From Actinomycetes bacterium (lineage in GTDB: Bacteria; Actinomycetota; Humimicrobiia; Humimicrobiales; Humimicrobiaceae): a stretch of DNA of 21,808 nucleotides. The translations under genes and the position numbers were made by a program. Shown here piece after piece: positions 1-7,375 of the stretch; the first letter of the stretch is position 1; each line of letters opens with the position of its first letter. Location: NCBI GenBank assembly GCA_030609215.1, contig JAUWCR010000001.1, positions 1 to 21,808 on the forward strand, given 5' to 3'. The notes beneath the pieces are model-generated. The model saw only the letters and a list, made by a program, of their open reading frames with translations, did not search any database and had not been told where the DNA came from.

Positions 1-404
1 TGTCTTCCTTTCCCTGCATTTCAATATATTTTTGTATAGCTTTTTCACTTATTCCAACCGTAGATACAAAATACCCTATCGACCAAATACCTTCCACACC
101 CCAGTACACTTTATTTAAAAACGGAAAGCGTTCTCTCATTGCTTTTCCTGTATTTGTTTTTATCAGCCTTATCACACTGCTTACCGACATTTTTGGAGGT
201 ATTGATACCATCATATGCATATGGTCTATGTTTGTATTAACTTCTATTATTTTTATTTCAGGATGAAATTTACTTACTTGCAGCACTTTTCGTTTTAAGT
301 ATTCTCCCATCCTTTTACCTAATGCTTTCCTTCGGTATTTGGTCTATATCACTATGTGATATCTGGTGTAATATACTTAAATGGCTCTGTTTTAGATATC
401 TCAT
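1..404 (-). pseudogene. tnpA: IS200/IS605 family TnpA transposase, degraded and cut by the window edge
   Basis: The minus strand encodes the body of a Y1 HUH transposase, which cuts and rejoins single-stranded DNA during IS200/IS605 movement. Visible parts are KYRRKALGKRMGEYLKRKV, the HUH motif in NIDHMHMMVS, GVEGIWSIGYFVSTVG, and KYIEMQ, whose Tyr is the expected catalytic nucleophile. The start MRYLKQSH at 404 is in another frame from the body, so a frameshift lies near 375-390. An in-frame TAG at 344-346 replaces the usual Trp/Thr-Lys region (HIVI*TKYR). Both lesions make this copy unlikely to be active unless a functional copy acts on it. The left window edge removes the last residues. 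Family assignment is firm; loss of function is inferred from the two lesions. Confidence 0.88.
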
Positions 405-453
405 GGTATTTATTATAGCAAATATCTACAATAAGACAGCGGAGCGTTTCCAT

Positions 454-473
454 CTTCAGACTAACGCCTGAAG
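454..473 (-). repeat. subterminal hairpin of the IS200/IS605 left end
   Basis: CTTCAG and CTGAAG are perfect 6-bp inverted arms separated by 8 nt, about 50 bp upstream of the tnpA start. IS200/IS605 elements carry such a foldback near each end, which TnpA recognises. The exact element end, probably within 475-500, cannot be set without an empty site. Confidence 0.6.
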
Positions 474-536
474 TATTTTTAGCAGAATAAATTATTATGG
501 CAAGGGTAGTAAGAAGTGGAATAACTATATATCTAA

Positions 537-857
537 TTAATGCCCTTCAGTTAATGCTTTTACAAGCATTGCCAGGTAGCAGAATGCAACTGGTGGAAAG
601 CTAATTATAGTAAGTACCAACCCTCTTGTTATATGGTTATTTCCCCTTGATTCTTTTATATTAAAAATCAGGCTTATTAAAAATATAATGCCGGAGGAGA
701 GGAGAAATAATCCAAATAATCCCACAGTTGTATAGCTTTGCCAACCTATACCTATTTCAACACTTATAAAAATTCCAAGCGCCCAAAATATCAAGGTTAG
801 ATAACTGATTATCAGAGCAGCCAATCCTAAATTATTATTTCTTTTTGCTATATCCAT
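537..857 (-). CDS. small integral membrane protein, 106 aa, unknown function
   Basis: The protein has three hydrophobic segments (about residues 9-33, 43-66 and 78-101) separated by short polar turns, including the charged stretch NIKESRGNNHITRG. There is no signal peptide, lipobox or catalytic motif. It lies 10 bp after the larger membrane protein gene and is read in the same direction, so it is probably the third gene of the operon that starts with the XRE regulator at 2032. The compact TM-loop-TM-TM plan resembles small DUF4190-like proteins, but the match is too weak to name it. Function unknown. Confidence 0.72.
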   Translation of the reverse strand: MDIAKRNNNLGLAALIISYLTLIFWALGIFISVEIGIGWQSYTTVGLFGLFLLSSGIIFLISLIFNIKESRGNNHITRGLVLTIISFPPVAFCYLAMLVKALTEGH

Positions 858-867
858 TATCTATAAA

Positions 868-1773
868 TTAATTTGCAGCTTTTTTATTAAAATACAGCGT
901 GCTGCTTGAAAATAAAAGCAATACTAAAAAAACATAAAACGGAAACCATGTTATGGTTATAAAATCAAATTCACTCACAAAATACTGGATAACAAAAATT
1001 ACAGTCATTATAATTATTGATGCCATCATGGTAACCAGGCTTGCTTTTGTTATATCCTGATATTGCTTCTCATCGTACCACTGTCCAACCTTTTCTCTTA
1101 TTTTTATTACCAGCCAATAGATAACTATTAAAAAATATGGCAGTATAATTATTAAGCTTATTACAAAAATACCCTTTTTTAATGCCCAGAGTGGAAAAAA
1201 TGCAGAAAGTGCTGAAAATACTCCTATTCCAAAAATACCACAGAAAATCCCCACATACTGTGCGTTAATAAAGATAGCCTCATCCTTTAGCACAACATCT
1301 TCCTTGTATTTATCCAGAAATGATTTTCTTGTCCAGAGTAGTGTTATAAACACAAGTATGATTAATATAAAATGTAAGAGCTGACTGAAATATAAAATGG
1401 GCCATTCACCAGTAGTATCCAATCCATAAGCATACTCTTTCCCAATATCACTTAGCAATGCAAAATCTCCAAGAACTAATAGAATCGAGATTACCGCTAT
1501 AAAAAAAACTAATGACCTGAACAAGCTTTCTCTTTTAAAAAACTTTAGCTGAAAAGCAATATTTAAAATAGCTGAATTATGAAAGATAAAAATTAAAATA
1601 AACGCTATTGCGACAAAAACCTCCATACTATCTAAAATGCCTGATATATCCTCAAATCCTATAATTTTAGGTCTTAAAGTTTTATAAAATATAAGATTAT
1701 AAATCAGGCTGGCCAGTGAAATAATACCCAGGTAAAAGGTGATCTTCCCGCTTATATTAATTACCTTTTTCAT
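868..1773 (-). CDS. polytopic membrane protein, 301 aa, unknown function
   Basis: Seven to eight hydrophobic segments span the whole protein, with short charged loops (for example TRKSFLDKYKEDVVLKDE and KIREKVGQWYDEKQYQD). No transporter or enzyme motif is recognised. An open frame extends to 1842 and would overlap the regulator gene. I prefer the ATG at 1773: it begins MKKVINISGKITFYLG and has AGGAAGGTGG about 11 nt upstream, whereas the upstream starts lack a good site. The gene follows the small XRE regulator by about 34 bp. Pairs of a tiny XRE regulator with an adjacent membrane protein are common in Firmicutes-like genomes (for example with DUF2975 proteins), but this protein is longer than that family and is not assigned to it. 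Confidence 0.78.
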   Translation of the reverse strand: MKKVINISGKITFYLGIISLASLIYNLIFYKTLRPKIIGFEDISGILDSMEVFVAIAFILIFIFHNSAILNIAFQLKFFKRESLFRSLVFFIAVISILLVLGDFALLSDIGKEYAYGLDTTGEWPILYFSQLLHFILIILVFITLLWTRKSFLDKYKEDVVLKDEAIFINAQYVGIFCGIFGIGVFSALSAFFPLWALKKGIFVISLIIILPYFLIVIYWLVIKIREKVGQWYDEKQYQDITKASLVTMMASIIIMTVIFVIQYFVSEFDFITITWFPFYVFLVLLLFSSSTLYFNKKAAN

Positions 1774-1807
1774 TTTTATAAAAACCACCTTCCTCATATA
1801 TGTAAAT

Positions 1808-2032
1808 TTATTTTTCATCTGAAAGATAGAATATCTCTTCAACTGATTTGTGAAAAAATTTAGATATTTTTAAGGCCAGAAGAACAGAGGGATTAAACTT
1901 CCCCTTCTCTATGGAGTGAATGGTAAGTCGTGTTACGCCAACAGCATTTGCAAGCTCTTGCTGAGAAATTTCATTATGTTCAAACCGGCATCTTCTAAGG
2001 TTATTTTTAAGTTTTATATTTTTACTTTCCAA
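1808..2032 (-). CDS. XRE/Cro-family DNA-binding regulator, 74 aa
   Basis: A stand-alone helix-turn-helix protein. The segment QQELANAVGVTRLTIHSIE followed by KGKFNPSVLLALKISKFF is the canonical XRE/HTH_3 core. There is no ligand-binding domain, as in the YozG-like minimal regulators. The only start downstream of the in-frame stop (TGA near 2042-2044) is TTG at 2032, without an obvious Shine-Dalgarno, so expression may be low or leaderless. It is the first gene of a three-gene minus-strand cluster with two membrane proteins. A large AT-rich palindrome lies just upstream and is the natural candidate operator for autoregulation (inference). Confidence 0.88.
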   Translation of the reverse strand: MESKNIKLKNNLRRCRFEHNEISQQELANAVGVTRLTIHSIEKGKFNPSVLLALKISKFFHKSVEEIFYLSDEK

Positions 2033-2059
2033 CTTGCTATATCAATTATAATTAACATA

Positions 2060-2100
2060 ATGTATATAATTATATGCTAATTATATATAATAATATACAT
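2060..2100 (-). promoter_or_regulatory. 41-bp imperfect palindrome upstream of the XRE regulator operon
   Basis: The left arm ATGTATATAATTATAT pairs with a right arm that matches it at 15 of 16 positions in reverse complement, around a 9-nt centre. The site lies 28 bp upstream of the regulator start and contains several TATAAT-like hexamers, so a -10 box may overlap it. A dimeric or tetrameric XRE repressor site is the likely role. The extreme AT content means chance symmetry is not negligible. Confidence 0.55.
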
Positions 2101-2285
2101 TTGTCAAGAGATTTTTTTATTTTGTTGCAGTTTATACTATCTTTTTGAAAATCTGATACATGCAATCGGTTTCTAATTATTATTCTTGAATAAACTAAGG
2201 GATAAAAAAATTACCTAATTACCTTAATAAATAAAAATACCAATTTTATCCTAAGTTTTTTTAGTATACAATGTATCTAACTGCA

Positions 2286-2335
2286 GGGGTTCACCCCAAA
2301 GTTTTATTGACAAAATTTTTTATTATTTTGATTTA
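2286..2335 (+). promoter_or_regulatory. possible promoter of the YbjQ-like gene, with a GGGG/CCCC mini-hairpin upstream
   Basis: TTGACA at 2307-2312 is a perfect -35 hexamer. At 17-bp spacing the -10 would be GATTTA (2330-2335), which is weak; TTATAA sits 20 bp away. GGGGTTCACCCC (2286-2297) forms a 4-bp G/C stem just upstream. The rest of 2101-2361 is AT-rich with no recognisable gene. Confidence 0.35.
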
Positions 2336-2361
2336 TAAACTTTATTAAGACAGGAGGAATT

Positions 2362-2943
2362 ATGAAAGTAATTCAATTAATCATTAAAGCACTTAGACTG
2401 GTTGGCTCACTGGCCTTCGTACTCGGACTCTTTACTGCAATATTTGCTGGGATACCCTGGTACGCCTACCACGAACCCATTTTACCCTGGTGGCTCAAGA
2501 CTGCAGTGTACTGCTTGCTGGGTGGCATTCTGCTAGTCCTGCTGACAGTGGCTGCAGAACAGGGAAAAGGCAAAGCCCGGGGAAAGGAACTTCCAACTGC
2601 TGAGACCCGGTCTCATATGTTGATCCAGACTTCTGCAGAAGTTCCCAGTCGCAAGATCGCAGAGACTTTAGGTATGGTACAGGGACACACTATATTTGCT
2701 ATCTGGATTGGAAGAGACCTTTCTGCACTGGTGCGGCTGGTTCTTGGGGGAGAGTTACTTGAGTATACGGAGATGATGGGACGGGCACGCAAAATAGCTA
2801 CCATCAGGATGATAGCACAGGCTGAAGAGCTGGGAGCTGACGCGGTAATAAGCGTTCGTTTTGTGACTACCAGTGTTATGGGCAGTGCTGCTGAGCTTTT
2901 GGCATATGGCACAGCTGTTAAGCTCAGTAAGCCAACTAGCTGA
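2362..2943 (+). CDS. YbjQ/UPF0145-domain protein with two N-terminal transmembrane segments, 193 aa
   Basis: Residues about 10-32 and 43-64 are hydrophobic anchors. Residues about 85-190 match the YbjQ/UPF0145 (DUF74) fold, a pentamer-forming domain sometimes called putative heavy-metal-binding: GRDLSALVRLVLGGELLEY, the long helix with RMIAQAEELGADAVISVRF, and the closing ELLAYGTAVKL. Most UPF0145 proteins are soluble and about 105 aa, so the membrane anchor is an added module. The start is well supported by AGGAGG at 2352-2357. Base composition is unlike the surroundings: one 60-bp line inside the gene (2461-2520) has 32 G/C, against about 30% overall. This suggests recent transfer from a higher-GC donor. 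It is convergent with the SagB-like gene. Biological role is unknown. Confidence 0.85.
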   Translation: MKVIQLIIKALRLVGSLAFVLGLFTAIFAGIPWYAYHEPILPWWLKTAVYCLLGGILLVLLTVAAEQGKGKARGKELPTAETRSHMLIQTSAEVPSRKIAETLGMVQGHTIFAIWIGRDLSALVRLVLGGELLEYTEMMGRARKIATIRMIAQAEELGADAVISVRFVTTSVMGSAAELLAYGTAVKLSKPTS

Positions 2944-3034
2944 CAGATTGAGGCTCCCGGGGATATAAAATAAGTAAAGATACTTTGTATCAGTTTCAAA
3001 ATAATGTTTTATGGGGTTTGTCCAAAAATCAATT

Positions 3035-3829
3035 TTAATCCTTTGGATACCCCACGGGAATTACATAAAGCGGCTGATATTCTGAAGGTAAATTTAACAG
3101 TTTCTGAATATAGCTGTCATCAAAAGCTCCTACCGGTACTGCTCCCAAACCAAGAGAAGTTGCCTGCAACAATATGTTTTGACAGCAATGGCCCGCTTCT
3201 ATATGGACATATCTTACTCCTCTGTTTCCATATTTTGCAGTAGTCCTCTCATAAATTGCAGTTATAATAATATTTACCGGGGCTTCTGATACAAATTCCT
3301 GGAAAACAACCCCCTGGACCAAAGGCAGCCTCAAATCTTCCGAGCTAATTTTAAGCATTTTGTGGCCATCTGGTACATAATGGTATGCTCCATCACTCTT
3401 TAGCAAAAACAATTCCAGAGGATAAAGCGCGCCAGCCGAGGGGGATGTCCTGTATCCGGTATCTTCCCTGGTTATACCTTGGGCTGCCCAAAGCAACTGA
3501 GACAACTCATCCAGGCTCAATTCTTTAGAAGAAAAACTCCTTATAGATCTCCTTTTGGCTAAAGCTTCTTCCAGAGAGCTTTCACTTTCCAGTTTGGGTT
3601 GAGGTAACATTATTTCCTTTCCTTCCATATTGTAATCAATTTTTCTATTATCCAGTCCGGTTGATCCTGTCTTCATTTCTAAATTTTCTTTTACAGCATA
3701 AGACAGGTAAGACTTGATATCTTCAAAACCGCTACAGGCAATTGAAAAAATCATTATAAATATAAGCACTAAAACTGATAAAAAAATAACCAAAAATCTG
3801 ATTGTATTCTTTCTGTATTTTTCTCTCAT
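3035..3829 (-). CDS. SagB/ThcOx-type nitroreductase-family lipoprotein, 264 aa
   Basis: The C-terminal ~190 residues are a flavin-dependent nitroreductase-family domain of the SagB/ThcOx type: KRRSIRSF (FMN phosphate contact), SPSAGALYPLELFLL, EAGHCCQNILLQATSLGLGA and a closing PVGYPKD. Family members bind FMN and oxidise or reduce small substrates; in azole-peptide clusters SagB oxidises azolines. The N-terminus is a long signal sequence ending in the lipobox SIAC (Cys32), so the enzyme is predicted to be tethered outside the membrane. No precursor peptide, cyclodehydratase or radical enzyme lies nearby, so a bacteriocin role is not supported. A perfect TATAAT (minus, 3885-3880) is a plausible -10. 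The substrate is unknown. Confidence 0.88.
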   Translation of the reverse strand: MREKYRKNTIRFLVIFLSVLVLIFIMIFSIACSGFEDIKSYLSYAVKENLEMKTGSTGLDNRKIDYNMEGKEIMLPQPKLESESSLEEALAKRRSIRSFSSKELSLDELSQLLWAAQGITREDTGYRTSPSAGALYPLELFLLKSDGAYHYVPDGHKMLKISSEDLRLPLVQGVVFQEFVSEAPVNIIITAIYERTTAKYGNRGVRYVHIEAGHCCQNILLQATSLGLGAVPVGAFDDSYIQKLLNLPSEYQPLYVIPVGYPKD

Positions 3830-3984
3830 AAAATCTTTGCTAATGCTATTAATATTATTTAAAAATAATTTTATTTTTTATTATACCCCAATCAAGATAA
3901 ATTAAAATAAAACATAAAACTGGCGATTTTTAAAGGAACATTGCTTTATTTTTCACAGTCAATTAAAGCTCTTTTCTTTTTTAG

Positions 3985-4190
3985 CGGCGGACAGAACCCG
4001 GCTATAAATGTTATGGCTATGAACCTCACAAAAATGCATTTTCTCTGATGTATTTAGCCGCTAATATTGGAATGGCAATCAGCCTTTAATTGCTGGGTTT
4101 TTGTTTGAAAATTATCTTATCTGGATTTTTATAATCGATGGAGTTACTATTATTCTAGCTTTAATGCAAACAATAATTATATTAGCTTAA
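3985..4190 (+). pseudogene. remnant of an MFS transporter
   Basis: The plus strand from 3985 reads HKNAFSLMYLAANIGMAIS in one frame, then after a one-base shift at about 4081-4085 continues PLIAGFLFENYLIWIFIIDG to a TAA at 4188-4190. Together these match the N-terminal transmembrane part of a major facilitator drug-efflux-type permease (NIG-A-(G/S)PLIAGFLFENY pattern). There is no start codon with a ribosome binding site, a stop precedes 3985, and only about 68 codons remain. It is a decayed fragment. The join of the two frames is my reconstruction. Confidence 0.68.
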
Positions 4191-4271
4191 TTTCACATAA
4201 TATGATACTTAGTTTTTGGGTCAGACAGGCTTCTAAAATTAAACCGATCTTTCAGTCTGGAGGTTTAACGG

Positions 4272-4397
4272 CAGACTAAAATCCAGAAGGAATTAATTAC
4301 TAAATTAGCGAAGCTTGAAAATATTTGGGTATTATGTACTGCTCATACAGGATGCACAAAAGACTTTAGAGATGCTATGGAAAAATGGCATAAATAA
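4272..4397 (+). pseudogene. C-terminal remnant of a metallo-beta-lactamase-fold hydrolase
   Basis: The frame from 4272 encodes QTKIQKELITKLAKLENIWV followed by LCTAHTGCTKDFRDAMEKW and a TAA at 4395-4397. The pattern KLaKLeNI-hhhTAHtGyT-DF--A---W is the usual end of small MBL-fold hydrolases, the His in TAH being the last metal-site residue. About 60 bp upstream (from 4212) look like more of the gene in other frames. No start survives. Assigned from the short C-terminal pattern, so moderate confidence. Confidence 0.55.
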
Positions 4398-4666
4398 TAA
4401 TCAATACTTTTCTCTACTTCTTGTCAATAGAGGTTTTGTAAAAATATATTAGAAATAATTATAATAGTCTTTATAATAGAAGTTATTATTGAAATTATTA
4501 TATGGCTGGCTCTATAGGTAGTAGAAACAAGAAATGCATTTAGTTTTCTATCTATAATCTATAAAAATTATAGTGTGTGTAATTAGCGTGGTTAATCTTG
4601 AATAATATCTGCTAAATATAGCTTTAAATATGGTATGTAAAAATTTTATATAAATTGGGAGTAGTT
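4398..4666. other. AT-rich intergenic stretch with no recognised gene
   Basis: This segment separates the decayed MFS/MBL fragments from the YibE/F gene. It is very AT-rich, with stops in all frames and no RNA gene or strong hairpin that I can recognise. The promoter of the YibE/F gene should be in it, but no clear -35/-10 pair stands out. Confidence 0.5.
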
Positions 4667-5851
4667 ATGAAAAAGAATATATTTATATTGATAGTATTAT
4701 TGATAATTATTATTTCTATTTTTTTTGGATGCAGCAGTGAACCCAGGCATACGATTGAGCAATGGGAAAAAATCGAGGAACAAAAGATAAAAGAAACTCA
4801 GGAGGGTGTGCAATATCGTGGCAAGATATTAGATATTATTTCTGAAGAAACACAGGAGCTTGAAGGTGGATTAGAATCAAGGTTGCAGGTCCTGGAAGTT
4901 AAAATTACAAATGGAGCATTTAAGAATGAAATAATAGAAGTAAAAAACTGTATTGACCCAAACAGTGCTTATAATATTACTGTAAATAAAGGTGATGGTA
5001 TATTTATAATTACAGAAGTTGACGAAGATCTTAATATAAATAATGCATATGTAACCGGGTTAATAAGAGATAAATATATTATATTTTTAACTGTAGCTTT
5101 TATTATTATTTTAATTCTAGTTGGTAGGTTTAAGGGGCTAAAGGCTGCAATAACTCTGGCGCTAACAGGAGTTGCAGTAGTAAAAATAATGTTGCCGCTT
5201 ATTTTAAGGGGATATAATCCAATTTTAGTTTCTGCTGGAATTAGTATCGGAATTATAATTATAACGCTGATTATAATTGGTGGTTTTAATAGAAAAACTT
5301 TATCTACTATTATTGGAACTTCCATAGGGATATTAATTGCTGGTATTTTTGCTCTTGTTTTCGGAAACGTTTCAAAACTAACAGGGCTTGGCAACGAAGA
5401 GGCCAGAATGCTTATGTTTATTCCTCAAGAAATAAATTTTGACTTCAGAGGCTTGCTTTTTTCAGGAATAATACTGGCCTCATTAGGGGCTGTAATGGAT
5501 GTAAGTATGTCAATTTCTTCATCAATGTTTGAAATTATAAAAATTGATCCTACAGTAAAAAAAAGTGATCTAATGTCCGCAGGTATGAGTGTGGGCCGTG
5601 ATATAATTGGAACAATGTCAAATACTCTTATTTTAGTATATGTAGGATGTTCACTGCCGTTAATGCTTTTATTTATGGCTTATGATATTTCATTCATTGA
5701 AATTGTAAATAAAGATATGATTGCTTCTGAGATTGTAAGAGCATTAGCAGGAAGTATTGGTCTTATTTTAACTATACCGATCACTGTTTTTATATCAGCG
5801 AATTTATTAAATAGGAAAAATATAAAAACTACAAGGCATAGGAGATTGTAA
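4667..5851 (+). CDS. YibE/F family membrane protein with N-terminal lipobox, 394 aa
   Basis: Residues 1-21 are a signal sequence ending FFGC (Cys22), followed by CSSEPRHTIEQWEKI. Residues about 45-130 form an extracytoplasmic domain (YRGKILDIISEE, VNKGDGIFIITE). From about residue 135 there are seven to eight transmembrane helices with the YibE/F hallmarks GLLFSGIILASLGAVMDVSM and SAGMSVGRDIIGTMSNTLIL. The family (PF07907) is widespread, of unknown biochemical function, and presumed a transporter or permease. The open frame extends to a TTG at 4655, but ATG 4667 with GGGAG 5 nt upstream is the better start. It is followed 55 bp later by a lipoprotein that carries the same N-terminal lipid-anchor motif. 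Confidence 0.88.
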   Translation: MKKNIFILIVLLIIIISIFFGCSSEPRHTIEQWEKIEEQKIKETQEGVQYRGKILDIISEETQELEGGLESRLQVLEVKITNGAFKNEIIEVKNCIDPNSAYNITVNKGDGIFIITEVDEDLNINNAYVTGLIRDKYIIFLTVAFIIILILVGRFKGLKAAITLALTGVAVVKIMLPLILRGYNPILVSAGISIGIIIITLIIIGGFNRKTLSTIIGTSIGILIAGIFALVFGNVSKLTGLGNEEARMLMFIPQEINFDFRGLLFSGIILASLGAVMDVSMSISSSMFEIIKIDPTVKKSDLMSAGMSVGRDIIGTMSNTLILVYVGCSLPLMLLFMAYDISFIEIVNKDMIASEIVRALAGSIGLILTIPITVFISANLLNRKNIKTTRHRRL

Positions 5852-5906
5852 TAATAGAAAAAATTCTTCTTAAAAATTTAATGATGAAGAGTGTAAAAAT
5901 GTAATT

Positions 5907-6521
5907 ATGAAAAAAATAATAATAGTTTTAGCTATTCTAATTTTATCATCTTTTATATTTGGCTGCAGCAGCGAACCTAAATATACTTACGAAGAGTGGA
6001 AAAAGATAAAAGCGTTAAGGGAGAAAGAAGGCAGCGAAGATTATAAGTCTGAAGAGATTTTGGACGGAGATAATGAAATAAAGGATGAATTGTATAATTA
6101 CAATCAAGACCTGAAAAAGTACAACATTTACATTGAAGAATGTAGGTTGGTATATGGCAGGCATTATGAAGTAATAATTAATCTTTCTGATAGTTTTGAT
6201 GGTGAACAGGAAGATCTTGATGTAAAAAATAGTTATGCTCAATTGATAATATATGAGGAAGAAGAATGGATTTCTGAGTTAAGTGATATAGATGTTCCAT
6301 ATTTTTTAAATAATCATAATGATTATTTATTAAAATTTTTAAATAATAATAAATTATTCTATGTCTATTTTTTAGACTCCGATCTTGACAAGGCAAACGA
6401 GTTTGCTCAAAAAGCAGATTTAGCATATGAGGAAAGTGAAGAGGAGCTAATTAGAGTTAAAGGGGATTTCAATAAGAGAGCGCAAGAATTAGGATTGCCG
6501 CAGCCATTTCCAGAAATTTAA
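5907..6521 (+). CDS. lipoprotein, 204 aa, partner of the YibE/F protein, unknown function
   Basis: A signal peptide ends in the lipobox IFGC (Cys20). Immediately after it comes CSSEPKYTYEEWKKI, matching the YibE/F neighbour at CSSEP--T-E-W-KI. The rest is acidic and largely helical (DELYNYNQDLKKYNIYIEEC; EFAQKADLAYEESEEELIRV), consistent with coiled-coil or helical-hairpin structure and no catalytic motif. Same direction as the YibE/F gene with a 55-bp gap, so it is likely co-transcribed. The shared anchor suggests the pair arose by duplication of the 5' end or that both anchors interact with the same partner (inference). No family recognised. Confidence 0.8.
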   Translation: MKKIIIVLAILILSSFIFGCSSEPKYTYEEWKKIKALREKEGSEDYKSEEILDGDNEIKDELYNYNQDLKKYNIYIEECRLVYGRHYEVIINLSDSFDGEQEDLDVKNSYAQLIIYEEEEWISELSDIDVPYFLNNHNDYLLKFLNNNKLFYVYFLDSDLDKANEFAQKADLAYEESEEELIRVKGDFNKRAQELGLPQPFPEI

Positions 6522-6652
6522 TAATTTGATAATTTAACTAAAACATTAGCAAATACACAATATAAAACAATCACAGCTTAACAAAACAAATAATTATTTT
6601 CAAATAGAATCTGCCAAAGAATTAGGTCGCTACATTCCAACATTAAGACACA

Positions 6653-6674
6653 AAACCCCACAATAATGGGGTTT
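6653..6674. terminator. 8-bp stem, 6-nt loop hairpin after the lipoprotein gene
   Basis: AAACCCCA and TGGGGTTT are perfect arms around CAATAA. There is no clean U-run on the plus strand; on the minus strand the stem is followed by TGTGTC after TTTT. It lies 131 bp after the lipoprotein stop and about 60 bp before the vapB promoter, so it could insulate the two units. Confidence 0.5.
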
Positions 6675-6732
6675 GAAGTATGGAAAATAGGCTAAAAACT
6701 GGTGATTTTATATATTTAATATCGATTTAATA

Positions 6733-6761
6733 TTGACATATTGAAATTTTATCGATATATT
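6733..6761 (+). promoter_or_regulatory. sigma-A type promoter of vapBC
   Basis: TTGACA (6733-6738) and TATATT (6756-6761) are separated by exactly 17 bp, 27 bp before the vapB start. ATCGATTTAAT (6721-6731) and ATCGATATATT (6751-6761) are near-repeats overlapping the promoter and could be sites for VapB autoregulation (inference). Confidence 0.7.
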
Positions 6762-6788
6762 GTTTGTAAAATTAAATAGGAGATTAAA

Positions 6789-6995
6789 ATGGCAACAATA
6801 ACTATTTCCCCAAAATTCCAGGTAGTAATTCCAAAAGAAATACGCCAAAAATTGAATCTTAAACCTGGCCAAAAATTACAGGTAATTCAATTAGGCGACA
6901 GGATAGAATTTATTATTTTAAAGGATATAAGAGATGCTCGTGGTTTTCTTAAAGGTATAAATACTGATATTGTCAGGGAAGGAGACAGATATTGA
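6789..6995 (+). CDS. vapB: VapB-type antitoxin, SpoVT/AbrB fold, 68 aa
   Basis: Residues 1-45 form a swapped-hairpin AbrB DNA-binding domain: TISPKFQVVIPKEIRQKL, then LKPGQKLQVIQLGDRIEF. The C-terminal 20 residues ([20 protein letters not shown]) are the flexible part that normally wraps the toxin. It starts at ATG with AGGAG 6 nt upstream and has a strong promoter. Its stop overlaps the toxin start by 4 nt (TTGA), which couples translation. It is expected to neutralise VapC and, with it, repress the promoter. Confidence 0.92.
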   Translation: MATITISPKFQVVIPKEIRQKLNLKPGQKLQVIQLGDRIEFIILKDIRDARGFLKGINTDIVREGDRY

Positions 6996-7375
6996 ATTTA
7001 GTAGATTCATCTGGCTGGCTGGAATATTTTACAGACGGGGAAAATGCAAAGTTCTTTGTTCAAGTAATTGAAAATACTGAGGAACTTATGGTATCAACTA
7101 TCAATCTTTATGAGGTCTATAAAAAGATACTGCTAGAAAAAGATGAGGATGCTGCGCTCCAGGCAATAGGACTGATGCAACAGGCGAAAGTGGTGGAAAT
7201 AACTTCTTCAATTGCAATTATGGCAGCAAAACTTAGTTATAAATTAAAATTACCTATGGCAGATAGTTTAATATATTCAACTGCCAGAATGCATGATGCT
7301 ACGGTGTGGACCCAGGATGCTGATTTTAAGCATTTGGAAGAAGTGAAATATTTTAAAAAAGATTATTTTAATTAA
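6992..7375 (+). CDS. vapC: VapC-type PIN-domain ribonuclease toxin, 127 aa
   Basis: A PIN-domain Mg2+-dependent RNase with the expected acidic site: Asp5 (NLVDSSGW), Glu41 (NLYEVYK), Asp91 (MADSLIY) and Asp109/Asp111 (TQDADF). All are present, so it should be active. The start is TTG, overlapping the vapB stop. The last codons ([11 protein letters not shown]) are unusual because 117 bp of its 3' half, ending at codon KYF, recur exactly at 13502-13618. There the frame would close as EVKYFTEL. The 3' end overlaps, tail to tail, the truncated galactokinase frame. Natural VapC tails of both kinds exist, so which copy is ancestral cannot be decided here. Confidence 0.92.
   Translation: MNLVDSSGWLEYFTDGENAKFFVQVIENTEELMVSTINLYEVYKKILLEKDEDAALQAIGLMQQAKVVEITSSIAIMAAKLSYKLKLPMADSLIYSTARMHDATVWTQDADFKHLEEVKYFKKDYFN
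7239..7355 (+). repeat. 117-bp direct repeat, copy 1 (within vapC)
   Basis: Base-for-base identical to 13502-13618 by direct comparison, same orientation. It encodes vapC residues from KLKLPMAD to EVKYF. Flanks differ on both sides. Confidence 0.97.

Noticed and set aside
2286..2297. GGGGTTCACCCC as a rho-independent terminator
   Set aside because: Only a 4-bp stem and no U-run on either strand.
2613..2999. Minus-strand 128-codon frame opposite the YbjQ-like gene
   Set aside because: Shadow frame; the plus-strand frame has AGGAGG and a clear domain.
3004..3243. Plus-strand open frame opposite the SagB gene
   Set aside because: Antisense shadow of a clear nitroreductase coding sequence; no ribosome binding site or domain.
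3035..3829. Azole-modified peptide (bacteriocin) cluster
   Set aside because: Only the SagB-like enzyme is present; no precursor, cyclodehydratase or exporter nearby.
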